Positions 48,101-62,494 of a DNA stretch of 64,000 bases are shown here, in pieces. Every line of letters begins with the position of its first letter. Positions within the stretch are counted from its first letter, which is position 1. Under the pieces are notes generated by a model that was given only the letters and a program-made list of their open reading frames with translations, was not told the origin of the DNA and made no database searches. Origin of the DNA: Platynereis dumerilii. Taxonomy: Eukaryota; Annelida; Polychaeta; Phyllodocida; Nereididae. The stretch spans positions 51,395,283 through 51,459,282 of the forward strand of contig JAPTHN010000010.1 of NCBI GenBank assembly GCA_026936325.1, read 5' to 3'. Both the position numbers and the translations under genes were made by a program.

Positions 48101-48849
48101 ATTATACTGTCTTATCAACATCATACAATATTGGCCCAATTTTCTATGGAATATGACAATGATATATATTATCAAGACGGCACTGTTTTAGCCCTTGTTA
48201 AATTAGTCTCCTCTTTATTTCATGCCATTATGTTATATGGCATTAAATCATGGGATATCCGCAGCAAGTCTCCTTTCATCAGCTTCATGTGCATTGTTAC
48301 ACCATTCTGCACACTGTATTCAGAAGCACCAGGGTAGTCAGACCTCTTTGTGCATTTTATATCATGCCTTTACATCACAGTTGAGAGAGCCATTGTCAAA
48401 CCATTTTTGTGTTTTATTCTGACCATGTCCCAAGCCGAAAGTTACACCCCCTGTCAGTTGTATGAAAAGAGACCAGAAGCGAAGAAAAGAGGCGACGATA
48501 ACACACTGGCCTCCTCAGCAGGTCCTCTGGGCTTAATACAATGTAGTTGAGGAGGGTTAATGTTGGCATCTGGCGATTGATGGCCAAGAGCTGAATTCTG
48601 GATGCGAGGCATGGTGCAGCACAAAGCACCACTCTCTAAGCAGTGTGGAGTTGCGCCGTGGGAGTCTTTGAGCTTTGAGTCTTGATCGCCTTGTTTCTGG
48701 ATCCTTAAATCTCCCCTGGTCTCTTTCTCTCAATTGACTTGAGTGCCTGTTTCTATACATGACCTCTGAGACTATTTTTTAGGCTCTTGATGTTAGTGGC
48801 TCATTTGCATATAAACTTAAATGTGTCACTTATTGTGATTATCTGGTAG
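45120..48849. repeat. Large tandem array, unit 1 (head type A)
   Basis: The A head (45120-46150) shares ttttcaaggcaatgtggtgt and aaatcgatttgtcgtgggaa with unit 4 and ends in GATA-rich DNA. The body then carries the common landmarks ttggcctttat (46157), ttggaggttaatccagcgtg (about 46790) and ggcttaatacaatgtagttg (48532). No host gene is recognised in the unit. Confidence 0.85.
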
Positions 48850-51800
48850 AATGGTGAGCCCATTGAATGTATGGTTGGTTTGGTTTTTTAAAAATGTTAA
48901 ACATCCTTATCAAAACATATATTATCTTCTGAATAGGATGCATATCAATGCATGAACCGCATTGTAGTAGCCGCAAGACAAAATGGGAGATGAGCTTGGA
49001 TGTACATGTACAGGTGATATATGGGTGCTCCGCATTGTTTCTTCCCATTGTTATTAATGAAAGCTTCTGTCTATATAAGTACATTCAGTACTTTAGATTA
49101 GCCTATTATTGTTGGCCTTTATGCATACTTCTAAGGAATTATTTTGGCAAACAATGTGCAGAGTGAAGCCGAATTCATCTCTTGTCAAACTTCAAATGTC
49201 AGAAGACAAATCCGATCAATAACGGTTGTTGTGGTTCAGCATTGAATGAAGTCAGAGAAATGTCTTTAGTTTGCGTTGGCAGGCAACCAAGTTTGAGTGC
49301 CCTAAATTGGAGAAACAATAACCTCTACCCATGACCTACGCAGTCTAATGCTCTGACAAACTGAAAAACCTTTCTGTGATGTTCTCAGAAGATTTTGTAA
49401 GATATACATTATACAGCTTCATTGTTATGAAGCAATTATCTGCGAATTTGGTAAAATGTCTGCCATAGCATTTATGGTGGAAGTTCTTAATTTGTTTAAC
49501 TTAATTTCTGCAACAACTGAATCTGAAACTTTTAACCAGTGGGAATGAATGATATAACACTTCTGAAAATTATTGTGGTAGGATTCATCAATACCTAGGA
49601 TTGTGACTGTATGCTCTGTCTTATCTGGGAGGGTCTGATAGCTGACTTTCCACCTTCATGAGAATTTTAAGGAACTGCTGTGTTTTAAAATTGTCTTACA
49701 AAAGTGTTTCCTTCCTTCCAATTTTTTATTTGAAGTCTCAAATTTCAAGGAGAGCACTCAACTTCAGATTACATCTACCAAGTTGCTGTAAATTAGCAGG
49801 AGGCAGTATTGCAGTGCACTACACTAGCTTGTGGGGATATAGAATTCTGGAGAAGTGGCTTTTTGGAGGTTAATCCAGCGTGTGATTTAAAGCAGTATTT
49901 GAAAGGGTGGAAAATCAGGGTTCCTTTTGGTTCCAGAGCTTTTATACATCATTAGTGGATTCACGGCATTATTTACGAAATTGTGGAGCTACACCAAAGC
50001 TCTGCTTTGCTTTTGTTAGGCCCATGATTCTGTGCGAATGGCCACTCCAATAGATTTGATGACATTTTATTGATCATTCTGGAGGAAATTAAAGCACTGA
50101 AATATCTCCTAAAATCCTCTTAAGACTCTTCTCTTAAATTCTTGGGATAATTGCCATTCATTTAAATAATGTTAGATGGATTTGCATCAGTTTCATTACT
50201 TAAAAGACTTAAGGAATTACTGTTTATTTTCCTTGGACATGATAGCTTTAACCTGCTTAACTTGTCCTTTGAAATGAGATAACTTAATCCTTGTTGATAT
50301 GGAGTGAAGCTGAGGATTGGTAATGCTGACTTAAACATTAACAAGATTTTACTTAGTCACCCAAAGTTTTAGTGACAACTGACGATTGGTATTAATATTA
50401 TTGAACTAATCTGTCTGAAGAAGTTGAGGCATGAAGGCTGAGGAAGGGAGTATAGTTTTCCAGGTATTTGCATCCAAGTATCCTAGAGTTACAGGCAGTG
50501 CCTAGATGGAGTATCATCCCTAAAATGATGAAAACCATAATTTAGGCTGTGCTTTCTTTTCAGATTAGATTCTATTCTGTGTGTTAAACTGGGTTTGCAT
50601 GGCACTTTGAAGTTCTTCTTTAAAATGGACAAGTCTGGACGACTTTGCTTGCACCATCGTATTTCTTAGCAGCTTTGGGTTGATTTATTTGACATGTTGT
50701 CTGGACGGTTTGATCATTTGTCATTCTTGATTCTTTCTTGTATTGATGCTTAGCCTCTGTCTACAGTGGGTAGCTGTTTTCTTATTTTTAATACTATCTT
50801 TTAAAGGAAAACAATTTTGCTAGTAGATCATCCATATTAGGGTGAAAAAGTTCACAAGTTTATTAATGATCATCTTGGGTCTTGGGCTGTTCTGTTGATT
50901 GATCTGTCATCTTGATCTTTCAAACCAACTGAATCCAACATGGCAACATTCCTCTGTGTTCTACTGCACTGATACATCATTGTTGTGTCCCACATAATGT
51001 CTATGTAATAGTATTGTTGTTTTCACTAGGTTGTATTTCTCTTGGCATTATGTATGACTTTCATTATACTGGCGTATCACCATCATGGAGAATGACGATG
51101 ATATAAATTAACAAGACGGCACTGTTGTAGAGCGTGTAAACCCATCTCCTCTTTATATCCTGCCATTATGTCATATGGCATTAAATCATGGTATATCCGC
51201 AGCAAGTCTCAGTTCATCAGTTTCGTGGGTGATTGTTGCACCATTCTGTTCATTATATTCAGAAGCACAAGGGTAGCCTTTTTCCGTACTCTAAATCATG
51301 CCTTTACATCACCATTGTGGATTCATTGTTACACCATTTTTGTGTTTTATTCTGGCCATGTCCCAAGCCGAAAGTTACACCCCTTGCCCGATGTATGAAA
51401 AGAGACCGGAAGAGAAGTAAAAAAAGGCAATGATAACACACTAGCCTCCTCAGCAGGTCCTCTGGGCTTAATACAATGTAGTTGAGGAGGGTCAATGTTG
51501 GCATCTGGCGATTGATGGCCAAGAGCTGAATTCTGGATTCGAGGCATGGCGCAGCACAAAGCACCACCCTCTGAGCAGTGCGGAGTTTCGCGATGGGCGT
51601 CTTGGAGCTTGGAGTCTTGATCGCCTTGTTGCATGGTGCAGCACAAAGCACCACTCTCTAAGCAGTGTGGAGTTGCGCCGTGGGAGTCTTTGAGCTTTGA
51701 GTCTTGATCGCCTTGTTTCTGGGTCTTTAAATCTCCCCTGGTCTCTTTCTCTCAATTGACTTGAGTGCCTGTTTCTATACATGACCTCTGAGACTATTTT

Positions 51801-51872
51801 TTAGGCTCTTGAGGTTAGTGGCTCATTTGCATATAAACTTAAATGTGTCCCTTACTGTGATTGTCTGGTAGA
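48850..51872. repeat. Large tandem array, unit 2 (head type B)
   Basis: The B head starts gaatggtgagcccattgaat and runs through gcatgaaccgcattgtagta to the shared body. Landmarks: ttggcctttat at 49112, ttggaggttaatccagcgtg near 49862 and ggcttaatacaatgtagttg near 51466. A short internal duplication of the cagcacaaagcaccac region lies at 51551-51655. Confidence 0.88.
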
Positions 51873-53987
51873 ATGGTGAGCCCATTGAATGTATGGTTCG
51901 TTTTGGTTATTTTATGTTAAACATCCTTATCAAAGCTGCATGGAGCATAGATAATCTTCAGAAAAGGATGCATATCAAAGCATGAACCGCATTGTACTAG
52001 CCAGAAGACAAAATGGGAGATGAGCTTGGATGTACAGGTGATATATGGGTGCTCTGCATTTTTTCTTCCCATTGTTATTAATGAAAGCTTCTATCTACAT
52101 AAGTACATTTAGTACTTTAGATTAGTCTATTATTGTTGGCCTTTATGCATACTTCTAAAGAACTACTATTTTGGCATACAATGTGCAGAGTCAAGCCGAG
52201 TGCATCCCTTGTCAAACTTCAAATATCAGAAGACAAATTCAATCAATAATGGTTGTTGAAGTTCAGCAATGAATGAAGTCAGAGAACCGTCTTTAGTTTG
52301 CATTGGCAGGGAACCAAGTTTTACGGCCTTAAATGGGAGAAACAATAACCTCTACTCATGGCCTACACACAGTCTACTGCTCTGAAAAACTGAAAGACTT
52401 AGGATTGTGAGTGCAAGCTGACTTATCTAGGAGGGTCCGAAAATTGACTTTCGACCTTCATGAGAATTTGAAGGAACTGTTGTGTTTCAAAATTGTGTTA
52501 CTAAAGTTTCTCCTTACTTTCGATTTCTTTTTGAAGTTTAAATTTTCAAGAAGAGCTCTCACCTTCTGATTACATCTACCAAGTTGCTGTAAATTAGTAA
52601 GTGGAAGTATTGCATTGCGCTACTCTGCAGTTAACGGGATATAGAATTCTAGAGAAGTGGCTCTTTGGAGGTTAATCCAGCGTGTGATTTAAAGCAGTAT
52701 CTGAAAGGGTGGAAAATCAGGGTTCCTATTGCTTCCAAAGCTTTTATACATCATTAGTGAATTCACTCTGTTTGCGTGGCACTTTGAAGTTCTTTTTGGA
52801 AACTGACAGATCTGGCTCTTTTGGTTGCACCAGGCTATTGTTTGGCAGCTGTAGGTTGATTTACGTGACATGTTGTCGGGACAGTTTGATCATTTGTCAT
52901 TCTTGATTCTTTCTTGTATTGATGCTAGCTAGGCCTCTGTCTACAGTGGGTAGCTGTTTTTCTTATTATTTATACTATCTTTTAAAGGAAAAAGTTTTGG
53001 TAGTATATCATCCCGATTAGGATGAAAATGTTGATAAGTTTATTAATGATTATCTTGGGTCTTGTGCCGTGCAGTTGATTGATCAATCATCTTGAGCTTT
53101 CAAACCAACTTAACCCGACATGGCAATAATCGTCTGTGTTCTGCTGCACTGATATATCAACGTTGTATCCCACATAATGTCTCTGTCATGTTGTCGTTGT
53201 TGCCACAGGGTTGTATTGCTTTTTGCAATATGTAAGACCTTCATTATACTGTCATATCACCATCAAGATATGTTGGCCAATTTTTCGATGGAATATGACC
53301 AAGATATATATATTAACAAGATGGCTCTGTTGTAGCCCTTGTTTAACCCATCTACTCTTTATATCCTTCATTATGTCATATGGCATTAAATCATGATATA
53401 TCCGCAGCAAGTCTCAGTTCATCAGCTTCATATGCATTGTTGCACCATTCTGCACACTATATTGGGAAGCACCAGGGTAGTCAAACCTCGTTCTGCATTC
53501 TATATCATGCCTTTACATCACAGTTGGAGAGCCATTGTTACACTGTTTTTTTAAATATTCTGGCCATGTCCCAAGCCGAAAGTTACACCCAGTGCCCGAT
53601 GTATGAGAAGAGACCAGAAGTGAAGAGAAGAGGCAACAATAATACACTGGCCTCCTCAGCAGGTCCTCTGAGCTTAATACAATGTAGTTGAGGAGGGTTA
53701 ATGTTGGCATCTGGCGATTGATGGCCAAGAGCTGAATTCTGGATGCTAGGCATGGTGCAGCACTATCACTACTCTCGAAGCAGTGTGGAGTTGCACCATG
53801 GGCGTCTTGGAGCTTGGAGTTGCAATCTCCGTGTTTCTTGATCTCTTTCAGTTTTGCACCGAAAGTTATTGGAAAAAACATTAGTGTTTCCATTATTTGA
53901 TAGTGCGATGAACGATGAATATATTTTAAAAATGCAAGATTTAATGAAACTTTGGAACTTTGAATCAAAAGCAATAAATTAATATAC
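51873..53987. repeat. Large tandem array, unit 3 (head type B, shortened)
   Basis: Same B head as unit 2. Body landmarks lie at 52136, about 52668 and 53670. The middle part between the second and third landmarks is about 600 bp shorter than in units 1, 2 and 5. The end drifts into non-shared sequence at about 53835-53985. Confidence 0.85.
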
Positions 53988-56900
53988 ACAATATACATTA
54001 AAAGAGAAACTTGATTTTCAAGGCAATGTGGTGTTGTGTATTTTGCTCTGCTCTTTGAAAGGTACTTTTTAAATTTGTATCTTTGGCAATTAAGCTAATT
54101 TTTCTACCAAAATCCTGCTGCTAAATCTAATTAATTTCAGCATTTTGATTACTGAAATTTCAGCAGTTAGTGCTGATGCTAAATTTATTAATTTTCCCTT
54201 AGTAAACTAAAATGCATTTCACAAAGCAACTGAATAACAAGCAGTTTTTTAAAACACAGTTTCTAAACATTTCCAAATCGATTTGTCGTGGGAAAACATA
54301 ACACGAAGTTTCAGGGCCTTTGTGCATTGTCGCAATCTCATTGTGAACCGCAATACGAAATATTCTGCTTTTTGCAAAATTATTAGAAACATAATGGTGT
54401 GTAACATTGTATTTGTACTCGTATTTAAAGATGTGCAAAGAGATGGTAGAAGAGTGTTATGGATGATAAGATTGATAGAGTTATTCATGATAATAAAATG
54501 AGGGAAAAAAAGTGTGACATAGATTAATAGACAGATTGTGATTGAGAAGACATATAGATTGATAGAATGATAGAGAGAGGTTGGCAGACAGATAAATGTA
54601 CAGATATAGATAGCTAGATAGTAGACAGATTGCTAGATTGCCAGATTGCTAGGGTTACTCCTCTTTTTTTCTGCCTGTGTTATTTACGAATGCTTGCATC
54701 TATTTTAGAATTAGATTTTGTTTCAGATAGCTTAATTATATTTTGGCCTTTATGGAGACTTCTAAAGAACTATTTTTGCATACAATGACCAGAGTTAAGC
54801 CGAGTTCATTCCTTGTCAAACTTCAAATGTCAGAAGACAAATGCAATGAATAATGGTTGTTGTAGTTCAGCGGTGAATGAAGTCAGAGAATGTCTTTAGT
54901 TTCAGTTGGCAGGCGACCAGGTTTTAGTGCCTTAAATGGGAGAAACAATAACTTCTACTCATGGCCTGCACACACAGTCTACTGCTCTGAAAAACTGAAA
55001 AACTTTTCTGTAAGACATGCATTATACAGCATCATTGCCATGAAACAATTCTCAAATAATTCAAATTGTATGCCATAGCTGTGGATTGAACATGTGAGAA
55101 TGTGAACGGTGCATTTTATGGTGGAACTTGTTTAACTTAATTTCTGCAACAACTGATCAACTTCTAACCAGTGGCTATAATATGAAACATTTGTAAAATA
55201 TTGTGGTAGGATTCATTAATGCCTAGGATTGTGACTGCAAGGTGTCTTATCTAGGAGAGTCTGAAAACTGACTTTCCACCTTCAATTTCTTTATGAAGTT
55301 TCAGTTTTCAAGAAAAGCACTCTCCATCTGATTCCATATACCAACGTTGCTGTAAATTAGCAGGAGGCAGTATTGCAGTGCACTACTCTGCAGCTTATGG
55401 GATATAGAATTCTAGAGAAGTGGCTTTTTGGAGGTTAATCCAGCGTGTGATTTAAAGCAGCGTCTGAAAGGGTGGAAGATCAGGGTTCCTATTGTTTCCA
55501 AAGCTTTTATACATCATTAGTGAATTCACAGCATTATTTGCGACGTTGTGGAGGTACACCGAAGCGCATCTATGCTTTTGTTAGGCCCATGATTCTGGGC
55601 TAATGGCCACTCCAAAAGATTTGATGGAATTTTATTGATCATTATGAAAGAAAAGCACTGTGAAATATCTCCTAAAATCCTCTTAAGAGTCTCCTCTTAA
55701 ATACTCAAGGTAATTGCCATTCACTTGAACATGTTAGATGGATTTGCGAAATGAGATAACTTAATCCATGGATGTTGATGCTGTCGGGTTAAACTGACGT
55801 GCTGACTGAAATATTAACAATATTCTACTAAGTCACCAAAAGCTGCTGAAAAGTTATAGTGACAAATGATGATTAGCATTATTAATCAATTTTGTCAATG
55901 GCATTGTCAATACTGAATTAGTGTATCTGAAGAATTTGAAGTGTAAAAGTCATTGAAGGAAGTATCATTTACTTGACAGCTTTTGTCTGATTTACATGAC
56001 ATGCTGTCTGGACGGTTTGAACATTTGTGGTTCTTGATGCTAAGCTTCTGTCGCTTGGGAACAGCTGTGGTTTTTTTTTTGTTATTCTATGAGAAAAGTT
56101 TTACTGTATTTTCCCATAAACCGTGATGCTTTTTCTCAAGTATTATGGCGATTTTGGTTAGTTAAGAGTTGATTTTCTTTTGTTTTGTGCAGTTCTATTG
56201 ATTGATCACTGATCAGTCATCTTGATCTTACAAACCAAATGAACCCCCACATTCCTTTGTGTTCAGCTGCACTCTATCATCATTGCTATGTCCCAAATGA
56301 TATATCAGTCGTAGTGTCGTTGTTGTCACAGGGTTGTATTACTTTAGCAATGTGTAAGACCTTCATTATGCTGTCTTATCACCATCATACCATATTGGCC
56401 CAATTTTCGATGGAATATGACTGTGATATATATTAACAAGACGGCGCTGTTGTAGCCCATGTTTAATCAATCTCCTCTTTATATCATGCCATTATGTTAT
56501 ATTGCATTAAATCATGGTATATCCGCAAGTCTCAGTACATCGGCTTCATGGGCAATGTTACACCATCTGCATACTATATTCACACATTATTCAGAAGCAC
56601 AGAGGAAGTCAGTCCCCTCACTGCATTTTATATCATGCCTTTTCATCGCTGTTGGAGAGCCATTGTTACACCGTTTTTGTGTTTTATTCTGACCATGTCC
56701 CAAGCCGAAAGTTACACCCAGTGCCCGATGTATGAGAAGAGACCACAAGAGAATAAAAAAGGCGACGATAACACACTAGCCTCCTCAGCAGGTTCTCTGG
56801 GCTTAATACATTGTAGTTGAGGAGGGTTAATGTTGGCATCTGGCGATTGGTGACCAAGAGCTGAATTCTGGATGTGAAGCACGGTGCAGCACAAAGCGTC

Positions 56901-57099
56901 ATCCTCTGAGCAGTGTGGAGTTGCGCCATGTCTTGGAGCTTGGAGTCTTAATCACCTTGTTTCTTGATGTCTTGATCTCCCCTATCCTCTTTCTCTAAAA
57001 TCACCCGAGTGCCTGTTTCAATACTTGACCTCTGAGACTAATTTTAGGCTCTTTAGGTTAGTGGCTCATTTGCATATGATATGTGTCCCTTACTGTGAT
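53988..57099. repeat. Large tandem array, unit 4 (head type A)
   Basis: The A head (53988-54745) matches the head of unit 1, with internal losses. The body follows with landmarks at 54750, about 55430 and 56799. Confidence 0.87.
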
Positions 57100-59870
57100 T
57101 GTCTGGTAATGGTGAGCCCATTGAATGCATGGTTCGTTTTGGTTATTTTATGTTAAACATCCTTATCAAAGCTGCATGGAGCATAGATAATCTTCAGAAA
57201 AGGATGCATATCAAAGCATGAACCGCATTGTAGTAGCCACAAGACAAAATGGGAGATGAGCTTGGATGTACAGGTGATATATGGGTGCTCCGCATTGTTT
57301 CTTCCCATTTTTATTAATGAAAGCTTCTATCTATATTTATAAGTACATTTAGTACTTTGGATTAGTCTATTATTGTTGGCCTTTATGTATACTTCTAAGG
57401 AACTATTTTGCATACAATGTGCAGAGTGAAGCCGAATTCATCCCCTGTCAAACTTTAAATGTCAGAAGACAAATCCGATCAATAATGGTTGTTGTAGTTC
57501 AGCGGTAAATGAAGTCGGAGAACCGTCTTTAGTTTGCTTTGGCAGGCGACCAGGTTTTAGTGCCTTAAATGGGAGAAACATTACCTCTACTCATGGCCTA
57601 CACACTGTCTACTATTCTGAAAAACTGAAAGACTTAGGATTGTGAGTGCAAGCTGACTTATCTAGGAGGGTCTGAAAATTGACTTTCCACCTTCATGAGA
57701 ATTTGAAGGAAGTGTCGTGTTTCAAAATTGTGTTACTAAAGTTTTTCCTTACTTTCGAGTTCTTTTTGAAGTTTAAATTTTCAAGAAGAGCTCTCACCTT
57801 CTGATTACATCTACCAAGTTGCTGTAAATTAGCAAGCAGCGGAATTGCAGTGCACTACACTAGCTTGTGGGGATATAGAATTCTAGAGAAGTGGCTTTTT
57901 GGAGGTTAATCCAGCATGTGATTTTAAGCAGTATCTGAAAGGGTGGAAAATCAGGGTTCCTATTGTTTCCAAAGCTTTTATACATCATTAGTGAATTCAC
58001 AGCATTATTTGCGACGTTGTGGAGCTACACTGAAGCGCGTCTATGCTGTTGTGAGGCCCATGATTCTGTGATAATGGCCACTCCAAAAGATTTGATGACA
58101 TTTTATTGATCATCATGAAAGAAAAGCACTGTGAAATATCTCCTAAAATCCTCTTAAGGGTCTCCTCTTAAATAGGGTAATTGCTGTTCACTTGAACATG
58201 TTAGATGGATTTGCATCAGCTTTCATTACTTAAAAGACTTAAGGAATTACCGTTTAGTTAAGCCTTGTACATGATAGTTTAAGCCTGCTTAACTTGTACT
58301 GTGAAATGAGATAACTTAATCCCTGTTGATGCTGTTGTGGGGTTAAGCTGAGGTTTGGTAATGCTTACTGAGATTTATAACAGGATTTTACTTAGTCACC
58401 AAAAGTTATAGTGACAACTGACAACTGGCATTGATTTTTGTCACTGCATTTAGCAATGGCATTATTAATACTGAACTAATCTCTCTGAAGAAGTTGAGGT
58501 ATGAAGGCCAAAGAAGAAAGTATAATTTTCCAGTAATTTTCCTCCAAGTATCCTTGAGTTACAGACAGTGTCTAGATGGAGTATCATCCCAAGAATGATG
58601 AAGACCGTTATTTAGGCTGTGCTTTCTTTGAGATTCTATTCTGTGTGTTAAACTGTGTTTGCATGGCACTTTGAAGTTCTTCTTGGTAATGGACAAGTCT
58701 GGACTACTTTGCTTGCACCAGGCTATTGCTTGGTAGCTCTGGGTTGATTTACATGACATGTTGTTGGGACAGTTTGATCATTTTTCATTCTTGATTCTTT
58801 CTTGTATTGATGTTAATGTTAATAAGTTTTTTATGTAATGATTATCTTGGGGTCTTGTGCAGTTCTATTGATTGATCAGTCATCTTGATCTCTGTCTAGA
58901 GTGGATAGTTGTTATTCGTACTTTTAATACTAGTTTTTAAAGGATAAAAGAGTTTTGCTATATCATCCCAAGTAGGGTGAAAATGTTAATAAGTTTTTTA
59001 TGTAATGATTATCTTGGGGTCTTGTGGAGTTCTATTGATTGATCAGTCATCTTGATCTCTCAAACCAACTGAACCCAACATTGCTACATTTCTCTGTGTT
59101 CTGCTGCTCTGCTATATATATCGCTGTGTCTCAAATAATGTCTCTGTCTTAGTATTATTGTTATCATAGGGCTGTATTTCTCTTGGTAATATAATTATGT
59201 TGGCCCAATTTTCGATGGAATAAGCCCATGACGATGATATATATTAACAAGACGGCGCTGTTGTAGAGCGTGTTAAACCCATGGTATATCCGAAGCAAGT
59301 CTCAGTACATCAGCTTCATGGGCATTGTTACACCATTCTGCACACTATATTCAGAAGCTCCAGGGTAGTCAGACCTCCTTCTGCTTTTTATATCATGCCT
59401 TTGCATCACAGTTGAGAGAGCCATTGTTACACCATTTTTGCGTTTTATTCTGACCATGTCCCAAGCCGAAAGTTACACCCTTTGTCCGATGTATGAGAAG
59501 AGACCAGAGGAGAAGGGAAAGGCGACGATAACACACTAGCCTCCTCAGCAGATCCTCTGGGCTTAATACAATGTAGTTGAGGAGGGTTAATGTTGGCATC
59601 TGGCGATTGATGGCCAAGAGCTGAATTCTGGATGAGAGACACGGTACAGCACAAAGCACCGCCCTCTGTGTAGTGTGGTTTTGCGCCGTGGGAGTCTTTG
59701 AGCTTTGAGTCTTGATCGCCTTGTTTCTGGATCTTTAAATCTCCCCTGGTCTCTTTCTCTCAATTGACTTGAGTGCCTGTTTCTATACATGACCTCTGTG
59801 ACTAATTCTTCTTGGGCTCATGATGTGAGAAGCTCAGTTCATACAACATTTAAAAGGTGTACTTTATTGT
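57100..59870. repeat. Large tandem array, unit 5 (head type B)
   Basis: B head as in units 2 and 3. Landmarks lie at 57378, about 57899 and 59560. Near 58810-59050 a segment of about 150 bp (taataagttttttatgtaat) is duplicated. Confidence 0.87.
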
Positions 59871-61030
59871 GACTGGTAGAGTAGTGAGACCATTTATTTA
59901 TGGTTGGTGGTGGTTTCTTCTGTGAAGTTGTGGATGTTTTTCTGTTTCTGTGTCGGTTCTTGTGTTTTAAAATCTGTTGACCGAGGTAATGATTCAGTAA
60001 AAGTTAATCAACCACTGACAACCAGTCATGTGCGTGCTCAGATGTTTACCGGTTAATACAGCTTAATCACATGGGTGGTGCTTTAAATTGCCCATACACA
60101 CTACTACACAGCCTTGTGCAGAGTAGTTTGCAAAGACATTGCATAGACTTCAAGAGAAGTGTTTATTTGGTTAATTCAGCATGTAATTTACTGCAGGATC
60201 TGAAAGGGTGGAAAATCAGGGTTTCTGTTGTTTCCAAGGATTAAACAATACATCATTAGTACATTCACAGCATTACTTGTGACATTGACGGGCAGCATAG
60301 AAACTGTTCCGCATGACTTTAAAAGGAATTACTCTTTGTTAAAGCCTTTAGCATGAGTGCTTAATTGTGATTAACATGGCTTGTGTAATGAAATAACTTA
60401 ATCCACACTGATGCTATATATGCAGTGAATTGGAAGTTTGGCTGACATTGACGAGAGTTTGTATTGTAATTAGTGTTGTGATGATAACTAGTTTATATAA
60501 CAATGTCACACCAGCAGGTGCCGCATGAAAGGTTTTGTGTACTACCGTCATTTACTGATACACCCCGTATATCAGATATATGTCCCTCCAAAATAAAGAT
60601 AAATTCATGGTTTTGAGCATAATATTATGCTGATATGAGCAGGATACTGCAGGACAGTACTGCTGTAATTCATCGTTTTTAACCTGTCTCCTCTTCATAT
60701 CATCCCATCATGTCATATATGGCATTAAATCATTATCCACAGCAAGTCTTCACATTTTAGTCAAAAATTCCTGTGTAAAACTGAATGTTGGCATAGTCAG
60801 ACCTTTTCTGTATTCCAAACCATGCCTTTACATCACCGTTGTGGAGCCATTGTTACAACAGTTTTGTGTTTTATTCTGGCCATGTCCCACAACAAAAGTT
60901 ACACCCACGAGCTGGTCTGGTAGAAGAGAGTGGGAGAGAAAAGTTGACAGTAACACACTAGCCTCCTCAATGAATCCTTAGTGGGTCCTCTGGCTTCAAT
61001 ACGATGCAGTTGAGGAGGGTTTGAAGAATT
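59871..61030. repeat. Large tandem array, unit 6 (partial, most diverged)
   Basis: Only scattered blocks still match: ttggttaattcagcatgtaa near 60168, the catgccttta region near 60825, and ttgaggagggtt near 61010. It reads as the oldest copy, at the edge of the array. Confidence 0.65.
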
Positions 61031-62494
61031 CACTGAAAAGTTTGAGTTAGATGCGTCTTAACCGGACCCCAGAAAATGTATACAGAAAATGTATGTGGCC
61101 GATTTGATCTTTGCTGCAGTACCTGCTTCCTGCATAACCCTTTTCTTGGTGTTTTTGTAGCTTTCTATTGATGTCAAAACACAACAAGACAACACAGGCA
61201 AAATACCATTCTGAAATGTGCTTTCAAAGCAATATTAAGCGGGTTTTTTTGATGTCCGAATGTTGTAGTCTGTCCTAAATGTGTGACTGAAGACTTTCGA
61301 GCCTACTTCTTACATATATATATATGTCAGAACTTTTAAAGAGCCTTTCTTTTTTCATGCATTATTCTTCTCTACTTGAAATCTTTTTTCCATATCGGTT
61401 TTGTGAGGGCTAAGAGGACTTGTCTAAAAGCCTTTGTTTTCCGAAGGCTTGTACCATTTAAAAACTAATTTTGCTTGAGGTGCAAAAAGGCTTCAAAACA
61501 TAACACTGATACGTTCAAATATTCCATTACAGACTACATTTTTGTGAAAGCCATTTATGTATATGGGTTTCATGGTGTCTTAAAGATTACCAACACTGAA
61601 ATTATTCAGTGTGCTCCGTCTGAGGTTTATAATTAATAGGCAGACTCGAGAAACGGTAATTGAAGTCTAATCAACATAATGGCAATTGGCATCAGCATTT
61701 GATTAAATGGCAAAATAATTACCTACATCAGTTAGATTTCATAAGCTAAGTCAATGCAGAGGTAGTACTACTAAAAAATGAAATATAGTTTATGTGCACT
61801 TTGGGGATATAATTATATTCACAATTTGTTGGAAATGAAATGTTTCTTTCTTTTGCTTCCAACGATGCGTCTAAGGTCCATCTTCCCTGACTTCGGAGTT
61901 ATATTGAAATTATATTGCGCCCCAGAATGTACTGAATCTCAATGAATCTCCCCTTATCAATATGCCGAACAGGTAGTCCCTCTTCCTTTTTCTTTCAAGC
62001 ACCTTGCCACACCCAAGGTTCTATTTAGCATCCATCTTTTGAGAGACAATGTTTCTGCTGAGGCAGAAATTTTGGCTTGAAATGGTCTTTTGCAGCTACT
62101 TTTAGGACTCAAACTACTTTCAGAAACTTTAATTGAAGCAATGGAGACGTCAGTTGAAGAATCATAGCAGGAAATTATGGTCCAAAGACCTATACAGTGA
62201 TTTATATATACTTAACAATTTATGAGTGATTTCGCCGCTGTCTTATTAGCTTGCACAAGGGCATTGCTTGGCAGTAATTGGTTGATTCATTTAAAATGCT
62301 GCCTTGTTCGATAATCTGGCATTCGTGATGTCTGGCAATTGTGTTTTGTTGATATTTGTATTGTTTTAACATTTGTCAACCTCCATGTACTCATCAAGTA
62401 ACGTTTTCTGGTTTTGAATGTCAGTGTTGATTTTCTTGGTACTTGCAGTCAAGTGGATTTGTTAGTCACTTTGTTCTCTCAAACAAACCATACA
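61031..62494. other. Stretch without a recognised gene
   Basis: AT-rich DNA between the array and the LINE. No exon with flanking splice signals and family resemblance was found on either strand. Confidence 0.55.

Noticed and set aside
46010-54640. Repeated GATA tracts read as a CRISPR-like or regulatory array
   Set aside because: They are ordinary microsatellites within the A-type heads of array units 1 and 4.
48426-59550. A short plus-strand frame MSQAESYT.C..YEKRPE found in five array units
   Set aside because: Open in units 1, 3 and 4 but stopped or shifted in units 2 and 5. Differences between copies change amino acids freely, so no constraint is evident.
48557-59790. Minus-strand frame starting MYRNRHSSQLRERDQGRFKD in units 1, 2 and 5
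   Set aside because: Same array body. It looks protein-like (Arg-rich) but has no splice context or known family, and it is absent or broken in units 3, 4 and 6.
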